Origin: Legionella clemsonensis
GTDB taxonomy: Bacteria; Pseudomonadota; Gammaproteobacteria; Legionellales; Legionellaceae
NCBI RefSeq assembly: GCF_002240035.1
Contig: NZ_CP016397.1
Span: forward strand, 2,072,501 to 2,136,500
Direction: 5' to 3'
Length of the DNA: 64,000 bases
Position numbers and translations under genes: made by a program. This document shows, one piece after another, positions 55,959-64,000 of this stretch. Under the pieces are notes generated by a model. It had not been told where the DNA came from. It searched no databases and was given only the letters and a program-made list of their open reading frames with translations. The stretch's first letter is position 1, and each line of letters begins with the position of its first letter.

Positions 55959-57686
55959 TTAAGAAGCTTTACGCCGGATTTTTTTCGTTTGCAGCAGCTC
56001 TTGCACAAGAGACTGAATTCGACCAGTAGAACCACCATCCATATAGCCCCACTCTAATTTTTCAGTTTCAAGATAAGTCTTTAAGGACAATAATTGTTCC
56101 GGCTCAGAAATCATTTGCGTAGCTTTTCTGAAATCATCTTTTGCGCAAACATTTAATACACCTTGGACATGTTTATAGTCTGAAAAATCATAATAAAAAA
56201 TATCATAGTTAATCGTTGGAATACCACAAGAAATGGCCCAGCGTATAGTTGCAGAGGCAAAAGCAATATAGATATCAGACAATGCAACCAATCTTGCAGT
56301 ATCAATATGAGTGACTAAAAAATTTTTCTTAGCAAACAGTTCTCCCAACTCCAAATAATTAGGATGAGGTCTAAAAATAATTTCATAATCGTTGCGAAGC
56401 TCACGCAGACAATTCCCAATAAAATCGACAGCCTCTTCAGCATCAGCAAAATCAAAACCAGGTGGAGTTCCACCAGTTAATTGATTAGGGAAGCCACCGA
56501 TTAAGAGAAACGGTTTATCACTATTAATATTTAACTCATTGTATAGCTTCTTTCTTTCCTCAAATTTATTTAAAAGAAATGCTGCCAAATTATCATCATA
56601 GCAAGCACCTGTGATTTTCATCTTTGAGGGCGGAATGCCATTTTGTTTGTAATATTTGAGCATTTGCTCATTCTCGACAGCAATAATATTGGCGTAGGTA
56701 CTATTCATCATCCAGGGGTTAGGAGGTGAACTTCGAGTAATTATATGACCAAGAACATGACCTGCGGGAAGTCTTAAAACAGCATGAGATTCATCTTTCA
56801 TAACCCAAGAGGGAAACAAAGCGCCAATAATTCGATGGCTGAAATGCTCCTTTAAACTGAATTCAGGGCGAGTTTTTAGGGCTTGAAATGCCTCAGTTTG
56901 GTTAGCAATTGTATAGGGAATAATCATACTTGGAATACGCAGCTTATGGCCCGCCTTAATCAATAAAGGAGAAACGTAACCAACAATATCCTCGGGGAGA
57001 ATAATTAGTTTAATATTATGAGCTTTTAAAATTTCTTTATACTGTTTTAAACTTTTTTTATATATTAAAGGCACGATAATTAGCTTCGAAGTTACTAAAT
57101 TGTTAAATGATATAAACCTGTTTCTAAGAAAGGATATTAAGATTTTTTTAATAATTACCCGACATATGTTAATCAAGGCTATGCATTTTCTTTTAAAGTA
57201 GTGAACTACTCTCGCCTTTATAAGCGCTCTAATCAATCGCTTTTTTAATGAATTTATCTTTATAATTTCTACACTTTCAAATGTGCTGTCTGTTTGCTCA
57301 CATTCCTGAGAGTTTTCTAAGCTTTGTACTCTCTTCTTGATCTTCTTTTCTTGTTTTTTTAGAAAATAAGCCGCTATTTTATGAATAGGTGTACTAATCA
57401 CAACCTGAGGTTGCGAAAAAACAATTTTGCCATCAATTTCACGAGACTCTATGGATTGATCAATTTTCTCAATAACCAAATCATCATGAATTTGAGATCC
57501 TACTCCACAAAATAGAATGATACAGCGATGTCCATAATTTCTTAAACCTACAGCAGTACGCTGCATTTCCATAAAATCAGACAAACGTTGGGTGACGAAG
57601 AGAATGTTCGATGAGGATAGCACGGTGTCCGTCATGGCAATAAGGTTATTAAATCCATAAGTTGAGGCATATTTCCATATATTCAC
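55959..57686 (-). CDS. large GT-B-like surface-polysaccharide protein, paralogue C
   Basis: The 575-aa protein is the longest of three paralogues (A at 30674, B at 47091). Shared blocks in order: IKLIILPEDIVGYVSPLLI, SMIIPYTIANQTEAF, FPSWVMKDESHA, NPWMMNSTYANI followed by E...M..YY...GI...TG, IIFRPHPNY, and ASATIRWAISCGIPTINYDI near residues 476-495, then DYKHVQGVLNV and EWGYMDGGSTGR. Residues about 90-200 are a basic, helix-rich insertion, also seen in A but not in B. No signal peptide. The start may be GTG at 57686 or ATG at 57635; neither has a strong RBS. It is the first gene of minus-strand block 3. Confidence 0.75.
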   Translation of the reverse strand: MNIWKYASTYGFNNLIAMTDTVLSSSNILFVTQRLSDFMEMQRTAVGLRNYGHRCIILFCGVGSQIHDDLVIEKIDQSIESREIDGKIVFSQPQVVISTPIHKIAAYFLKKQEKKIKKRVQSLENSQECEQTDSTFESVEIIKINSLKKRLIRALIKARVVHYFKRKCIALINICRVIIKKILISFLRNRFISFNNLVTSKLIIVPLIYKKSLKQYKEILKAHNIKLIILPEDIVGYVSPLLIKAGHKLRIPSMIIPYTIANQTEAFQALKTRPEFSLKEHFSHRIIGALFPSWVMKDESHAVLRLPAGHVLGHIITRSSPPNPWMMNSTYANIIAVENEQMLKYYKQNGIPPSKMKITGACYDDNLAAFLLNKFEERKKLYNELNINSDKPFLLIGGFPNQLTGGTPPGFDFADAEEAVDFIGNCLRELRNDYEIIFRPHPNYLELGELFAKKNFLVTHIDTARLVALSDIYIAFASATIRWAISCGIPTINYDIFYYDFSDYKHVQGVLNVCAKDDFRKATQMISEPEQLLSLKTYLETEKLEWGYMDGGSTGRIQSLVQELLQTKKIRRKAS

Positions 57687-58031
57687 TCTGTTGTAAAGCT
57701 TATAAGTAATTAATATGAGCAGAATTAACTTTAATTCTGCTCACTAATAGACCCCTCCTAATCCCTTATAATCTGAAATTTCTTTTAAGAGAGTTCAGCT
57801 ATCTGTTATGATGGAAATGATTTTTGAATTTGACCTTGTAAATCCCTGTTTAGGTCTGTTGACATTTCGCTAGCTTAAGTAGCAAAGCATTATTAGAGCC
57901 TGCTTGACTTAAGTTGTGAACATTGGAATATATAAAAAAGACAAGACATTCAGCCGAATAGTAAGGTCAATCAACTTAACAGGTAAAACTATTTAAAAGG
58001 CCGCTGATTTATCAATAACAATACCTAATCT
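57687..58031. other. 345-bp divergent intergenic region between paralogue C and rmlD
   Basis: No open frame of note. It must contain promoters for block 3 (minus) and block 4 (plus). The region is AT-rich. A 26-bp palindrome at 57717-57742 lies close to the block 3 side. I see several TATAAT-like sequences but none with a convincing -35 partner. Confidence 0.6.
57717..57742. promoter_or_regulatory. perfect 12-bp inverted repeat, possible operator
   Basis: GAGCAGAATTAA and TTAATTCTGCTC are exact inverted copies separated by CT. The site starts 31 bases upstream of the paralogue C start. The form fits a dimeric regulator binding site or a small hairpin; no regulator gene lies nearby. Confidence 0.45.
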
Positions 58032-58931
58032 ATGAAAATTTTATTACTAGGGAGTACTGGGCAGGTCGGGATTGAGCTTATGGCTCAACTGGCAAACTCC
58101 ACCCACAAAGTGTTGCCTGTATCGAGAAAGGAATGCGATTTATCCAAACCGGATTCCGTTAAGGGTATTTTGTCTCAGTTTAACGTTGATTTGGTCATTA
58201 ACGCTGCCGCTTACACTGCAGTTGATATGGCCGAAGAAGAAAATCACCTTGCTTACCAAATCAATGGTTTTTCTGTTGGAGCGATAGCAAGTTACTGCCA
58301 ATCACAAAATATTCCACTTATTCATTTCTCTACTGACTATGTCTTTGATGGCACCAAGGCAGAAGGTTATGTTGAGGACGATCTAACGTCCCCTATAAAT
58401 ACCTATGGCAATTCAAAATTACTGGGTGAACAACTTATTCAAGCTACTCTAGGTAAATACCTTATATTTAGAATAAGCTGGGTATTCAGCAAAAATAGTC
58501 AAAATTTTGTGAGAACAATATTACGTCTCGCAGCAACTAGGGAAGAAATAAAGATTGTTGCTGACCAGTGGGGATGTCCTACTGCTGCAAAAGATATTGC
58601 TCGAGTCATTGTAACTATCATCGATAAATTAAGTTGTGATACGTTTCAAGATTGGGGTATTTATCATTATGCCAGTTTTGACCCTACGAACTGGTATGAA
58701 TTTGCTAATAGCTTTCTTAAACTTGCAAAAAATAAGGGGCATCATTTCTTGTTGAGTCGTCTTATTCCTATCGATACGGGAGGCTATCCGACTAAAGCCA
58801 AACGTCCTCAAAATTCTGTTCTTATTACTGATAAAATTGAGAGGGTTTTTAATATCTCTCGCGGATTCTGGGCTGACTATTTACCAGAAGTGATTGAAGA
58901 ATTCGCAAATCAGGAGGCGAAAGAAACATGA
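58032..58931 (+). CDS. rmlD: dTDP-4-dehydrorhamnose reductase
   Basis: The 299-aa protein has the RmlD extended-SDR features: ILLLGSTGQVGIELMAQL, VINAAAYTAVDMAEEE, STDYVFDGTKAEGYVEDD, the catalytic NTYGNSKLLGEQLI with Tyr-x3-Lys, ISWVFSKNSQNFV and DQWGCPTAAKDIA. It reduces dTDP-4-keto-L-rhamnose to dTDP-L-rhamnose with NAD(P)H. It is the first gene of block 4, and its stop overlaps the rmlB start (ATGA). Confidence 0.95.
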   Translation: MKILLLGSTGQVGIELMAQLANSTHKVLPVSRKECDLSKPDSVKGILSQFNVDLVINAAAYTAVDMAEEENHLAYQINGFSVGAIASYCQSQNIPLIHFSTDYVFDGTKAEGYVEDDLTSPINTYGNSKLLGEQLIQATLGKYLIFRISWVFSKNSQNFVRTILRLAATREEIKIVADQWGCPTAAKDIARVIVTIIDKLSCDTFQDWGIYHYASFDPTNWYEFANSFLKLAKNKGHHFLLSRLIPIDTGGYPTKAKRPQNSVLITDKIERVFNISRGFWADYLPEVIEEFANQEAKET

Positions 58932-59977
58932 GTTATCAATGTCGCAATCTTTTAGTTACTGGTGCTGCTGGCTTCATTGGCAGTAATTTTGTCCACATGA
59001 TGAGCGAACGCTACTCCAGACTACGAATTATTAGTTTAGATAAATTAACTTATGCAGGAAATAAAGCAAATTTGGATAAAGTAAGAGAATTCGATAGTCA
59101 CCTATTTATCGAAGGTGATATTGGAGATAAAGAACTTGTGACCAGTCTTCTCAACCAATATGAAATAGACACTATCGTTCATTTTGCCGCAGAATCACAT
59201 GTCGATAATTCCATTAAAAATCCCTTGGTTTTTTTACAAACAAATGTTTTGGGCACCTTTACCTTGTTAGAAGCAGCACGTCATTATTGGCTTGATAAAA
59301 AACATTGGGATAACCATTCTTGTCGTTTCCATCATATTTCAACTGACGAAGTTTATGGTTCTTTAGATCATGATGAACCAGCTTTTACCGAAATGAATCG
59401 TTATCAGCCTAATTCACCTTATTCTGCCTCAAAAGCAAGCTCTGATCATTTAGTCAGGGCCTACTTTCATACTTATCAACTACCTGTTACCACTTCAAAT
59501 TGCTCCAATAATTACGGCCCTTATCAACATAAAGAAAAATTAATTCCCACTGTAATTGATTGTTGTATTAATCAGCGTCCCATTCCTGTTTACGGGGATG
59601 GTTTGAATGCTCGTGATTGGCTTTTTGTTAAAGATCATTGTGATGCAATTGATCTCATTTTGCGAAAAGGACATGTAGGCGAGGTGTATAATATAGGGGG
59701 TAATAATGAGTTAGATAATTTAACGCTTATTAAGCACATTTGTCAGATTATGGACCAATTTCTGCCCCAAAAAGCACCTCATGAAAAATTGATTTCTTTT
59801 GTCCAGGATAGAAAGGGACATGATAAACGCTATGCGATTAATAATGAGAAAATTTATAAGGAATTAGGTTGGAGTCCAACAGGTAACTTTACCGAGCACT
59901 TAGTTGAAACGATTAAATTTTATTTAAATCAAAATCTGAAATTAAGAAATAGTGACTTAATGGCCTCGAGCTCTTAA
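58928..59977 (+). CDS. rmlB: dTDP-glucose 4,6-dehydratase
   Basis: The 349-aa extended SDR has NLLVTGAAGFIGSNFVHMM, IVHFAAESHVDNSIKNP, HISTDEVYGSLDHDEPAF with the catalytic Asp-Glu pair, YSASKASSDHLVRAY with Tyr-x3-Lys, and NCSNNYGPYQHKEKLIP. It converts dTDP-glucose to dTDP-4-keto-6-deoxyglucose, the entry to rhamnose. Length is typical. The start overlaps rmlD, and the gene order D-B with C elsewhere is unusual compared with rmlBDAC operons. Confidence 0.96.
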   Translation: MSYQCRNLLVTGAAGFIGSNFVHMMSERYSRLRIISLDKLTYAGNKANLDKVREFDSHLFIEGDIGDKELVTSLLNQYEIDTIVHFAAESHVDNSIKNPLVFLQTNVLGTFTLLEAARHYWLDKKHWDNHSCRFHHISTDEVYGSLDHDEPAFTEMNRYQPNSPYSASKASSDHLVRAYFHTYQLPVTTSNCSNNYGPYQHKEKLIPTVIDCCINQRPIPVYGDGLNARDWLFVKDHCDAIDLILRKGHVGEVYNIGGNNELDNLTLIKHICQIMDQFLPQKAPHEKLISFVQDRKGHDKRYAINNEKIYKELGWSPTGNFTEHLVETIKFYLNQNLKLRNSDLMASSS

Positions 59978-60043
59978 CATTAGGGACATCAGCCAAACTA
60001 TTGAGTGGCATATTACAAATGCTAAATGAAAGGGAGATAAAAT

Positions 60044-61006
60044 TTGGCGAAAATTTTGCTAACAGGTGCTACTGGATTTATAGGAATGAACTTAGTACCT
60101 CAACTACGAGCAATGGGACATGAAGTTAGGTGTGCAGTTTGGAAGCCTGCACCATGGCTTAAAGCTGAACAAGTAAAAATTAATAAAATCGAATCTCAAA
60201 CTGATTGGAGTGCTCCACTCAAAGATATCGATTTTGTTATCCATCTAGCAGCGAAGGTACATGTACTCGAAGGAAAACATCAACAATCTACTTCCCTTGA
60301 GGAATATTGCCGAATCAATAGTATCGCAACCAAAGAGTTTGCAGAACAGGCTGCTCAACACCAAGTAAAGCGATTTATCTTTTTAAGCTCCATTAAAGTG
60401 ATAGGAGAACGCACAGCTAAAGATGTCTTCTTTACAGAAGAATGCCAAGAAAATCCAGAGAATCCCTATGCCAAAAGTAAGTTACTTGCTGAACAGTATT
60501 TGCAAGATATCTGTCAAAAAACACCCATGGAAATCATTATTTTACGTCCACCCTTAGTTTATGGCCCAGGTGTAAAAGCTAATTTTCTCCGAATGATGAT
60601 GCTGATAGCCAAAGGTTGGCCTTTACCTTTTGGGAGAGTTAATAATAAGCGAAGTTTTTTATATATCGATAACTTAATCTCTGCAATATGCACTGTCCTT
60701 TCTCATCCTGCGGCTGCAAACAAAACTTTTTTAGTGGCAGACAATGAAAATTGGTCATTATCTGAACTTTTAAGGATACTCTCTACTGAGATGAAGATTA
60801 AATCGCGTCTATTTCCCTTCCCTATTAAACTATTGACAGGAGTTTTTTCTCTTCTTGGCTTAAAGGGAATGAATACTCGTCTTTTAGATTCATTATTGGT
60901 GAGTAATAATAAAATTAAAACAGAACTTGGCTGGGAACCTCCAATCCGAGCGAATGAAGGAATACGACATACGGTTCAATGGTATCAAGATGAAAATAAT
61001 TGCTAG
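60044..61006 (+). CDS. WbpV-like UDP-sugar 4-reductase/epimerase (extended SDR)
   Basis: The 320-aa protein has KILLTGATGFIGMNLVPQLR, FVIHLAAKVHVLEGKH, FIFLSSIKVIGERTA, NPYAKSKLLAEQYL with Tyr-x3-Lys and IILRPPLVYGPGVKANFLRM. It resembles WbpV/WbjF-type proteins, which reduce a UDP-4-keto-6-deoxy-HexNAc to UDP-QuiNAc or FucNAc. It is followed by a WbpL-like transferase, the same pairing as in Pseudomonas O-antigen loci; Legionella LPS core is known to contain QuiNAc. The start is TTG at 60044, with AGGGAG seven bases upstream. Confidence 0.88.
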   Translation: MAKILLTGATGFIGMNLVPQLRAMGHEVRCAVWKPAPWLKAEQVKINKIESQTDWSAPLKDIDFVIHLAAKVHVLEGKHQQSTSLEEYCRINSIATKEFAEQAAQHQVKRFIFLSSIKVIGERTAKDVFFTEECQENPENPYAKSKLLAEQYLQDICQKTPMEIIILRPPLVYGPGVKANFLRMMMLIAKGWPLPFGRVNNKRSFLYIDNLISAICTVLSHPAAANKTFLVADNENWSLSELLRILSTEMKIKSRLFPFPIKLLTGVFSLLGLKGMNTRLLDSLLVSNNKIKTELGWEPPIRANEGIRHTVQWYQDENNC

Positions 61007-62012
61007 CCTTTGCATGGTACTGCTATCAGCAACGTTTGTAAAACTATTCTGTTCTTTAGCTAATAACACCAGGTTGCTTGTACAACCCAATGAAAGAACT
61101 CTTCACGCTAAACCTACGGTTCGTGGATCAGGCATTGTATTTATTGGACTATGGTTATTAAGTGTTTCCTTTCTTGGTTTAGTGATAGACACTCCCTTTT
61201 CGCAACAAATGATGCTTATTCTTAGTGGATTACTACTAAGCGCAATAAGTTTTTTAGATGATTTAATGAATTTGTCTGTTAAAATTCGTTTGCTAGTACA
61301 AGCTTTAGTATCTTTTAGCCTTACTTTCTATTTATTCCCTCTTCCCTTAAATTTTTTACTCTTTACTGTTCCTGAGGGAATCGTTGCCTCAGTATTTGTA
61401 GTTGCTGCTTTTATTTGGGCTATCAACCATTTTAATTTTATGGATGGTTTAGATGGCTTTGCTGCTATTCAAGCCTTTTTCCTGCTTTCCATTTATAGTC
61501 TTATCTTTAACCATCATCAAGCTATTTTCTATGAGTATGTATGTTTGATGCTCGTAGCAAGTCTAGTTGGTTTTCTAATTTTTAATTTCCCTCCAGCCAA
61601 AGTTTTCATGGGCGATGTGGGAAGCGCCACATTAGGCCTATCTACTTTTTTAATGGGATTAGTAGCACAAAAATATTACAGTGTGCCCATTATTTATTGG
61701 TTTATGCTCAATGGTCTTTTTCTTTTCGATGCCACCATTACTCTTCTTCGTCGAATAGTTAATCGAGAAACTTGGTATGCGCCACATAAAAAACATGCTT
61801 ATCAGAGAATTAAGCAATTGGGAGTTAACTCTGAGCTAATTCTTTCAGGGCAAGTGGTTATTAATGCGGTCATTGTTGGTTTAGTTGCCTGCATCTATTT
61901 TTACCCGCAATATACCTTAGCTATTGTAGCACTCGAGCTTGTGGGACTGTCTGGCATTTATGTTTTAATTGAGCGAGCTTATCCAATGACGTCCTTACAA
62001 AAGATAGCATGA
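60990..62012 (+). CDS. undecaprenyl-phosphate glycosyl-1-phosphate transferase (WbpL/WecA-like)
   Basis: The product of about 340 aa has around eleven membrane segments and the MraY/WecA superfamily motifs: NERTLHAKPTVRGSGIVFIG near the start, FLDDLMNLSVKIRLLVQ with the Asp-Asp motif, NHFNFMDGLDGFAAIQAF, KVFMGDVGSATLGLSTFL and the HAYQRIKQLG cytoplasmic His motif. It transfers a HexNAc-1-phosphate, perhaps QuiNAc or FucNAc, from UDP to undecaprenyl phosphate. The frame runs upstream to 60927, but the family N-terminus fits the ATG at 60990, which overlaps the upstream gene by 17 bp. Confidence 0.92.
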   Translation: MKIIASLCMVLLSATFVKLFCSLANNTRLLVQPNERTLHAKPTVRGSGIVFIGLWLLSVSFLGLVIDTPFSQQMMLILSGLLLSAISFLDDLMNLSVKIRLLVQALVSFSLTFYLFPLPLNFLLFTVPEGIVASVFVVAAFIWAINHFNFMDGLDGFAAIQAFFLLSIYSLIFNHHQAIFYEYVCLMLVASLVGFLIFNFPPAKVFMGDVGSATLGLSTFLMGLVAQKYYSVPIIYWFMLNGLFLFDATITLLRRIVNRETWYAPHKKHAYQRIKQLGVNSELILSGQVVINAVIVGLVACIYFYPQYTLAIVALELVGLSGIYVLIERAYPMTSLQKIA

Positions 62013-62026
62013 AAGGTTGATAAGTC

Positions 62027-62336
62027 GTGCTTTTAATTCTTATGCGTTTATCTTTTTCTTTTTACCGTTAGCATTTATTTTTTTTATTTTCTACAATGCT
62101 ATTACTCCTCCAGGAGCGTCATTGGCTATTTATTTATAGTCTCACTTATTTCTACAGCTATTGGAGTACAGCTTTTACACCTTTATTGCTGTTATCACTC
62201 AGCTTTAATTTTATCATCAGTGACTATCTGGAAAGGCGAAAATATTTATTGTATCTGGCACGGTGCGTCGTGGACTTTATACTATGGGGCGCCTTACATG
62301 GGATTTGTCTTCTTTGCTTACTTTTGGTCATGTAAG
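62027..62336 (+). pseudogene. remnant of an MBOAT-family O-acyltransferase
   Basis: Starting at a GTG at 62027, a one-base loss right after codon 2 shifts the MBOAT N-terminus (FNSYAFIFFFLPLAFIFFIF in another frame). Later pieces are TPLLLLSLSFNFIISDYLER, then WHGASWTLYYGAP and LWGALHGI, the C-terminal WHG signature of AlgI/DltB-like proteins, in two frames. About 100 codons remain of roughly 450-500, so a large internal deletion has joined the ends. An intact protein would move acyl or acetyl groups across the inner membrane to the polysaccharide. Confidence 0.75.
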
Positions 62337-62378
62337 TGATTTTTTATATTATCAATTTTAGGAAAAAAACAATTGAAC

Positions 62379-63541
62379 ATGTATAAAAAATTTACGCTGT
62401 ATTACTTACTCACTATTGTTTTGCTTTGTTCAGCTATTATTTCATTTAATTGGCTGGTCACCTTCGTTTGGCAAAGGCAATAGCCATTGAGTGGAAAAAA
62501 CCAGAAACTATTGTTTTAGGCTCGTCTACCGCAGAAACTGGCTAGATCCGGCTTTTCCGGGTTGGAGTAACAAGAATATCTATAGTTTAGGTTTAAGTGG
62601 TGCAAATATTTACGAGGTCTTACGCTATTTACAACATACTCAAGCAAATCGTCCCCTTAGCGTGCTGTTTTGGTCGTTAACTTTTTCATGTTTAATGCTT
62701 ATGTTAAAAATCGGGATGATTTTGATGAGTCTATTCTGAATGTAGATAAAGATGGCAAAAGTAAGACCTTTAAAATAAACAGCTTTTTTGCCACCTTATT
62801 GTCTTATGATGCATTAACAGCAAGTATTGCCACTGTTCAATCACAACATCAAAATAATGCTTTTTTAAGCAACGGACAACTCGTGCATGACTATCGCGAG
62901 GAACAAATTCGACAACGACGCGTATATAAAAATAACTTCCTTCATACTGAGCAGTTTAATCCACCGACCTTTTTTCCTGTCCCAATAAAAGAATATGCAT
63001 TTATTGATCCTACACATCAAATTAATACTTTAGACTACATGCAACAGATTATTAACATTTGCACTAAGAATAAGACTGAACTCATTGTTATTTTAGCCCC
63101 AGAACATGTACGTCTTTTAGAAACTTATAAATTACTGGGTCTATGGCCCCGTTATGAGGAATGGCAGCAAGCCCTGCTTAATTTAATTCAGCAACACAAT
63201 GACAATCACCCTCAACTACCCTATACACTCTGGGGTTTCAACAAGTTAAACCAATACACTACCGAAGTTTGCCGGCCAGTAATGACAGCAGAGTGATGAT
63301 GAAATGGTTTTGGGATCCATATCACTTTAAAAATGAACTGGGAAATTTGATATTGGCAGTGATCCTTAATCAGTCTAATCAATCTGATATATCTAGTTTC
63401 TCAACAAAATTAGATCCAATAAATCTTTTGGCTGAATTGAAACAAAACTCAAGTGCTCTTAAACAGTGGGAAGAACATAATGTAGAACAAGTAATCGAGC
63501 TCAAACAAAATTTATTAAAAGAAATTAAAGTTGCCTCATAG
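62379..63541 (+). pseudogene. remnant of a DltD/AlgJ-like membrane-anchored SGNH protein
   Basis: The ATG at 62379 gives a membrane anchor (YLLTIVLLCSAIISFNWLV), then stops. Further pieces follow in other frames: LAKAIAIEWKKPETIVLGSS (with the GSS nucleophile block), LGLSGANIYEVLRYLQHTQA, then a long piece with DYREEQIRQRRVYKNN and IVILAPEHVRLLETYKLLG, and WFWDPYHFKNELGNLIL, the D-x-x-H block of the SGNH fold. At least four frameshifts or stops separate them. The original would be about 380 aa and acted with the adjacent MBOAT protein. A weak GGCTG/CAGCC stem lies just after the stop. Confidence 0.78.
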
Positions 63542-63567
63542 TGGCTGCGCAAGACAGCCTTCTATAG

Positions 63568-64000
63568 TTAAAGAGCCTCAATCACTTCATGGTTATTTTC
63601 AAGAATGGTAATAAGGCATTGAATGACCCGATCAATATCGATGGTACTAAGATTTGAGCCAGAGGGTAAACATAATCCCTGATTAAAGAGATAATCAGAA
63701 ACACTCAATGACTCCGTGTGAGGATAATATTTGGTACCAGCAAATAAAGGCTGTCTATGCATGGGCTTCCATGTGCGCCTTGCTTCAATTCGATATTGGC
63801 TCAAGTTTTTAATAACAGTGACTGGGTCTACAGAGCTTTGTTGAGCATCGATTAGCATCGTAGAAAGCCAATGGGTACTTCTTCCCTCTTTAATTTCTGG
63901 CATCATGCTCACAATTTTATGCTGTTGCAGTCCTTCCTTGTAATGATTATAAATTGCTATCCGTGAGGCAATTCTTTTTTCCAACACACGCAATTGCCCT
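63568..64000 (-). CDS. DegT/DnrJ/EryC1-family aminotransferase, C-terminal part (runs off the window)
   Basis: The frame is open to the window edge, with the upstream codons still reading GQLRVLEKRIASRIAIYNHY, so the start lies outside. The C-terminal features of PLP sugar aminotransferases are clear: THWLSTMLIDAQQSS, IEARRTWKPMHRQPLF, YYPHTESLSVSDYLFNQGLC and LPSGSNLSTIDIDRVI. The closest type is PglE/LegC-like enzymes that aminate UDP-4-keto-6-deoxy-GlcNAc, an early step toward legionaminic acid, fitting the nonulosonic acid genes in this window. The catalytic Lys is in the missing part. Confidence 0.9.
   Translation of the reverse strand, partial: GQLRVLEKRIASRIAIYNHYKEGLQQHKIVSMMPEIKEGRSTHWLSTMLIDAQQSSVDPVTVIKNLSQYRIEARRTWKPMHRQPLFAGTKYYPHTESLSVSDYLFNQGLCLPSGSNLSTIDIDRVIQCLITILENNHEVIEAL

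Noticed and set aside
63543-63559. GGCTG/CAGCC hairpin between the SGNH pseudogene and the aminotransferase gene
   Set aside because: The stem is only 5 bp with a 7-base loop and no T-run; too weak to list as a terminator.

Overview
The window looks like a chromosomal segment of a Legionella species other than a textbook L. pneumophila strain. The clearest marker is an intact mip gene (14247-14993), whose product matches the Legionella Mip FKBP-type isomerase almost throughout but carries an extra Thr/Ala/Pro/Ser-rich stretch near the mature N-terminus. The AT-rich sequence, two effector-like genes with eukaryote- or host-directed motifs, and an O-antigen locus built around sialic/legionaminic-acid-type chemistry all fit this genus. 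I have not identified the species.

Left part (1-25092) is core genome with scattered accessory genes. In order: a partial Kef-type antiporter overlapping ppsA; a 494-aa effector-like protein with a degenerate U-box; purB-nadB-nadA-glutathione peroxidase on the plus strand; a 432-aa protein with a C58/YopT-like cysteine-protease signature; two exported proteins; tRNA-Leu(CAA) with its own promoter; an AmpG-type permease; mip; a 109-bp element bounded by perfect 16-bp inverted repeats; sdaA; a drug-type MFS carrier; the overlapping accA-tilS pair; a phosphopantetheinyl transferase; a 667-aa helical protein of unknown role; an HdeD-like membrane protein; and birA.

Right part (25122-64000) is a large surface-polysaccharide locus in five strand blocks. 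Block 1 (minus, 25122-36443): GT4 glycosyltransferase, EpsG/Wzy-like polymerase, Wzz, initiating sugar-phosphate transferase, an MBL hydrolase, rmlC, a large GT-B-like protein, Wzt, Wzm, a CMP-sugar synthetase and a membrane-anchored beta-helix protein. Block 2 (plus, 36635-44105): Gfo/Idh oxidoreductase, polysialyltransferase-like protein, two GT2 enzymes, a second CMP-sugar synthetase, and an SDR / Gfo-Idh / SDR trio. It runs into a decayed region (44366-46980) with an acyl-carrier protein, remnants of an AMP-ligase and an SGNH protein, and a broken IS3-family element. Block 3 (minus, 47091-57686): a second large GT-B-like protein, an unknown nucleotide-sugar-type protein, a small-molecule kinase, a NeuB-type synthase, a methyltransferase, a third CMP-sugar synthetase, a WbpG-type amidotransferase, a Gfo/Idh oxidoreductase and a third large GT-B-like paralogue. 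Block 4 (plus, 58032-62012): rmlD, rmlB, a WbpV-like reductase and a WbpL/WecA-like lipid-carrier transferase, followed by MBOAT and SGNH/AlgJ-like pseudogenes. Block 5 (minus) is the end of a DegT-type aminotransferase.

Read together, the right part makes nucleotide-activated rhamnose, a QuiNAc/FucNAc-type sugar and at least one amidinated nonulosonic acid (synthase, CMP-activation, amidotransferase, methyltransferase), assembles them on undecaprenyl phosphate, and exports the chain through an ABC (Wzm/Wzt) route. A Wzy/Wzz pair is also present, although no Wzx flippase is seen. Two separate O-acylation-type modules have decayed. The most noteworthy unexplained items are the putative C58-like protease, the U-box-like protein, a three-member family of large paralogous GT-B-like proteins, and several perfect inverted repeats at strand-switch points.
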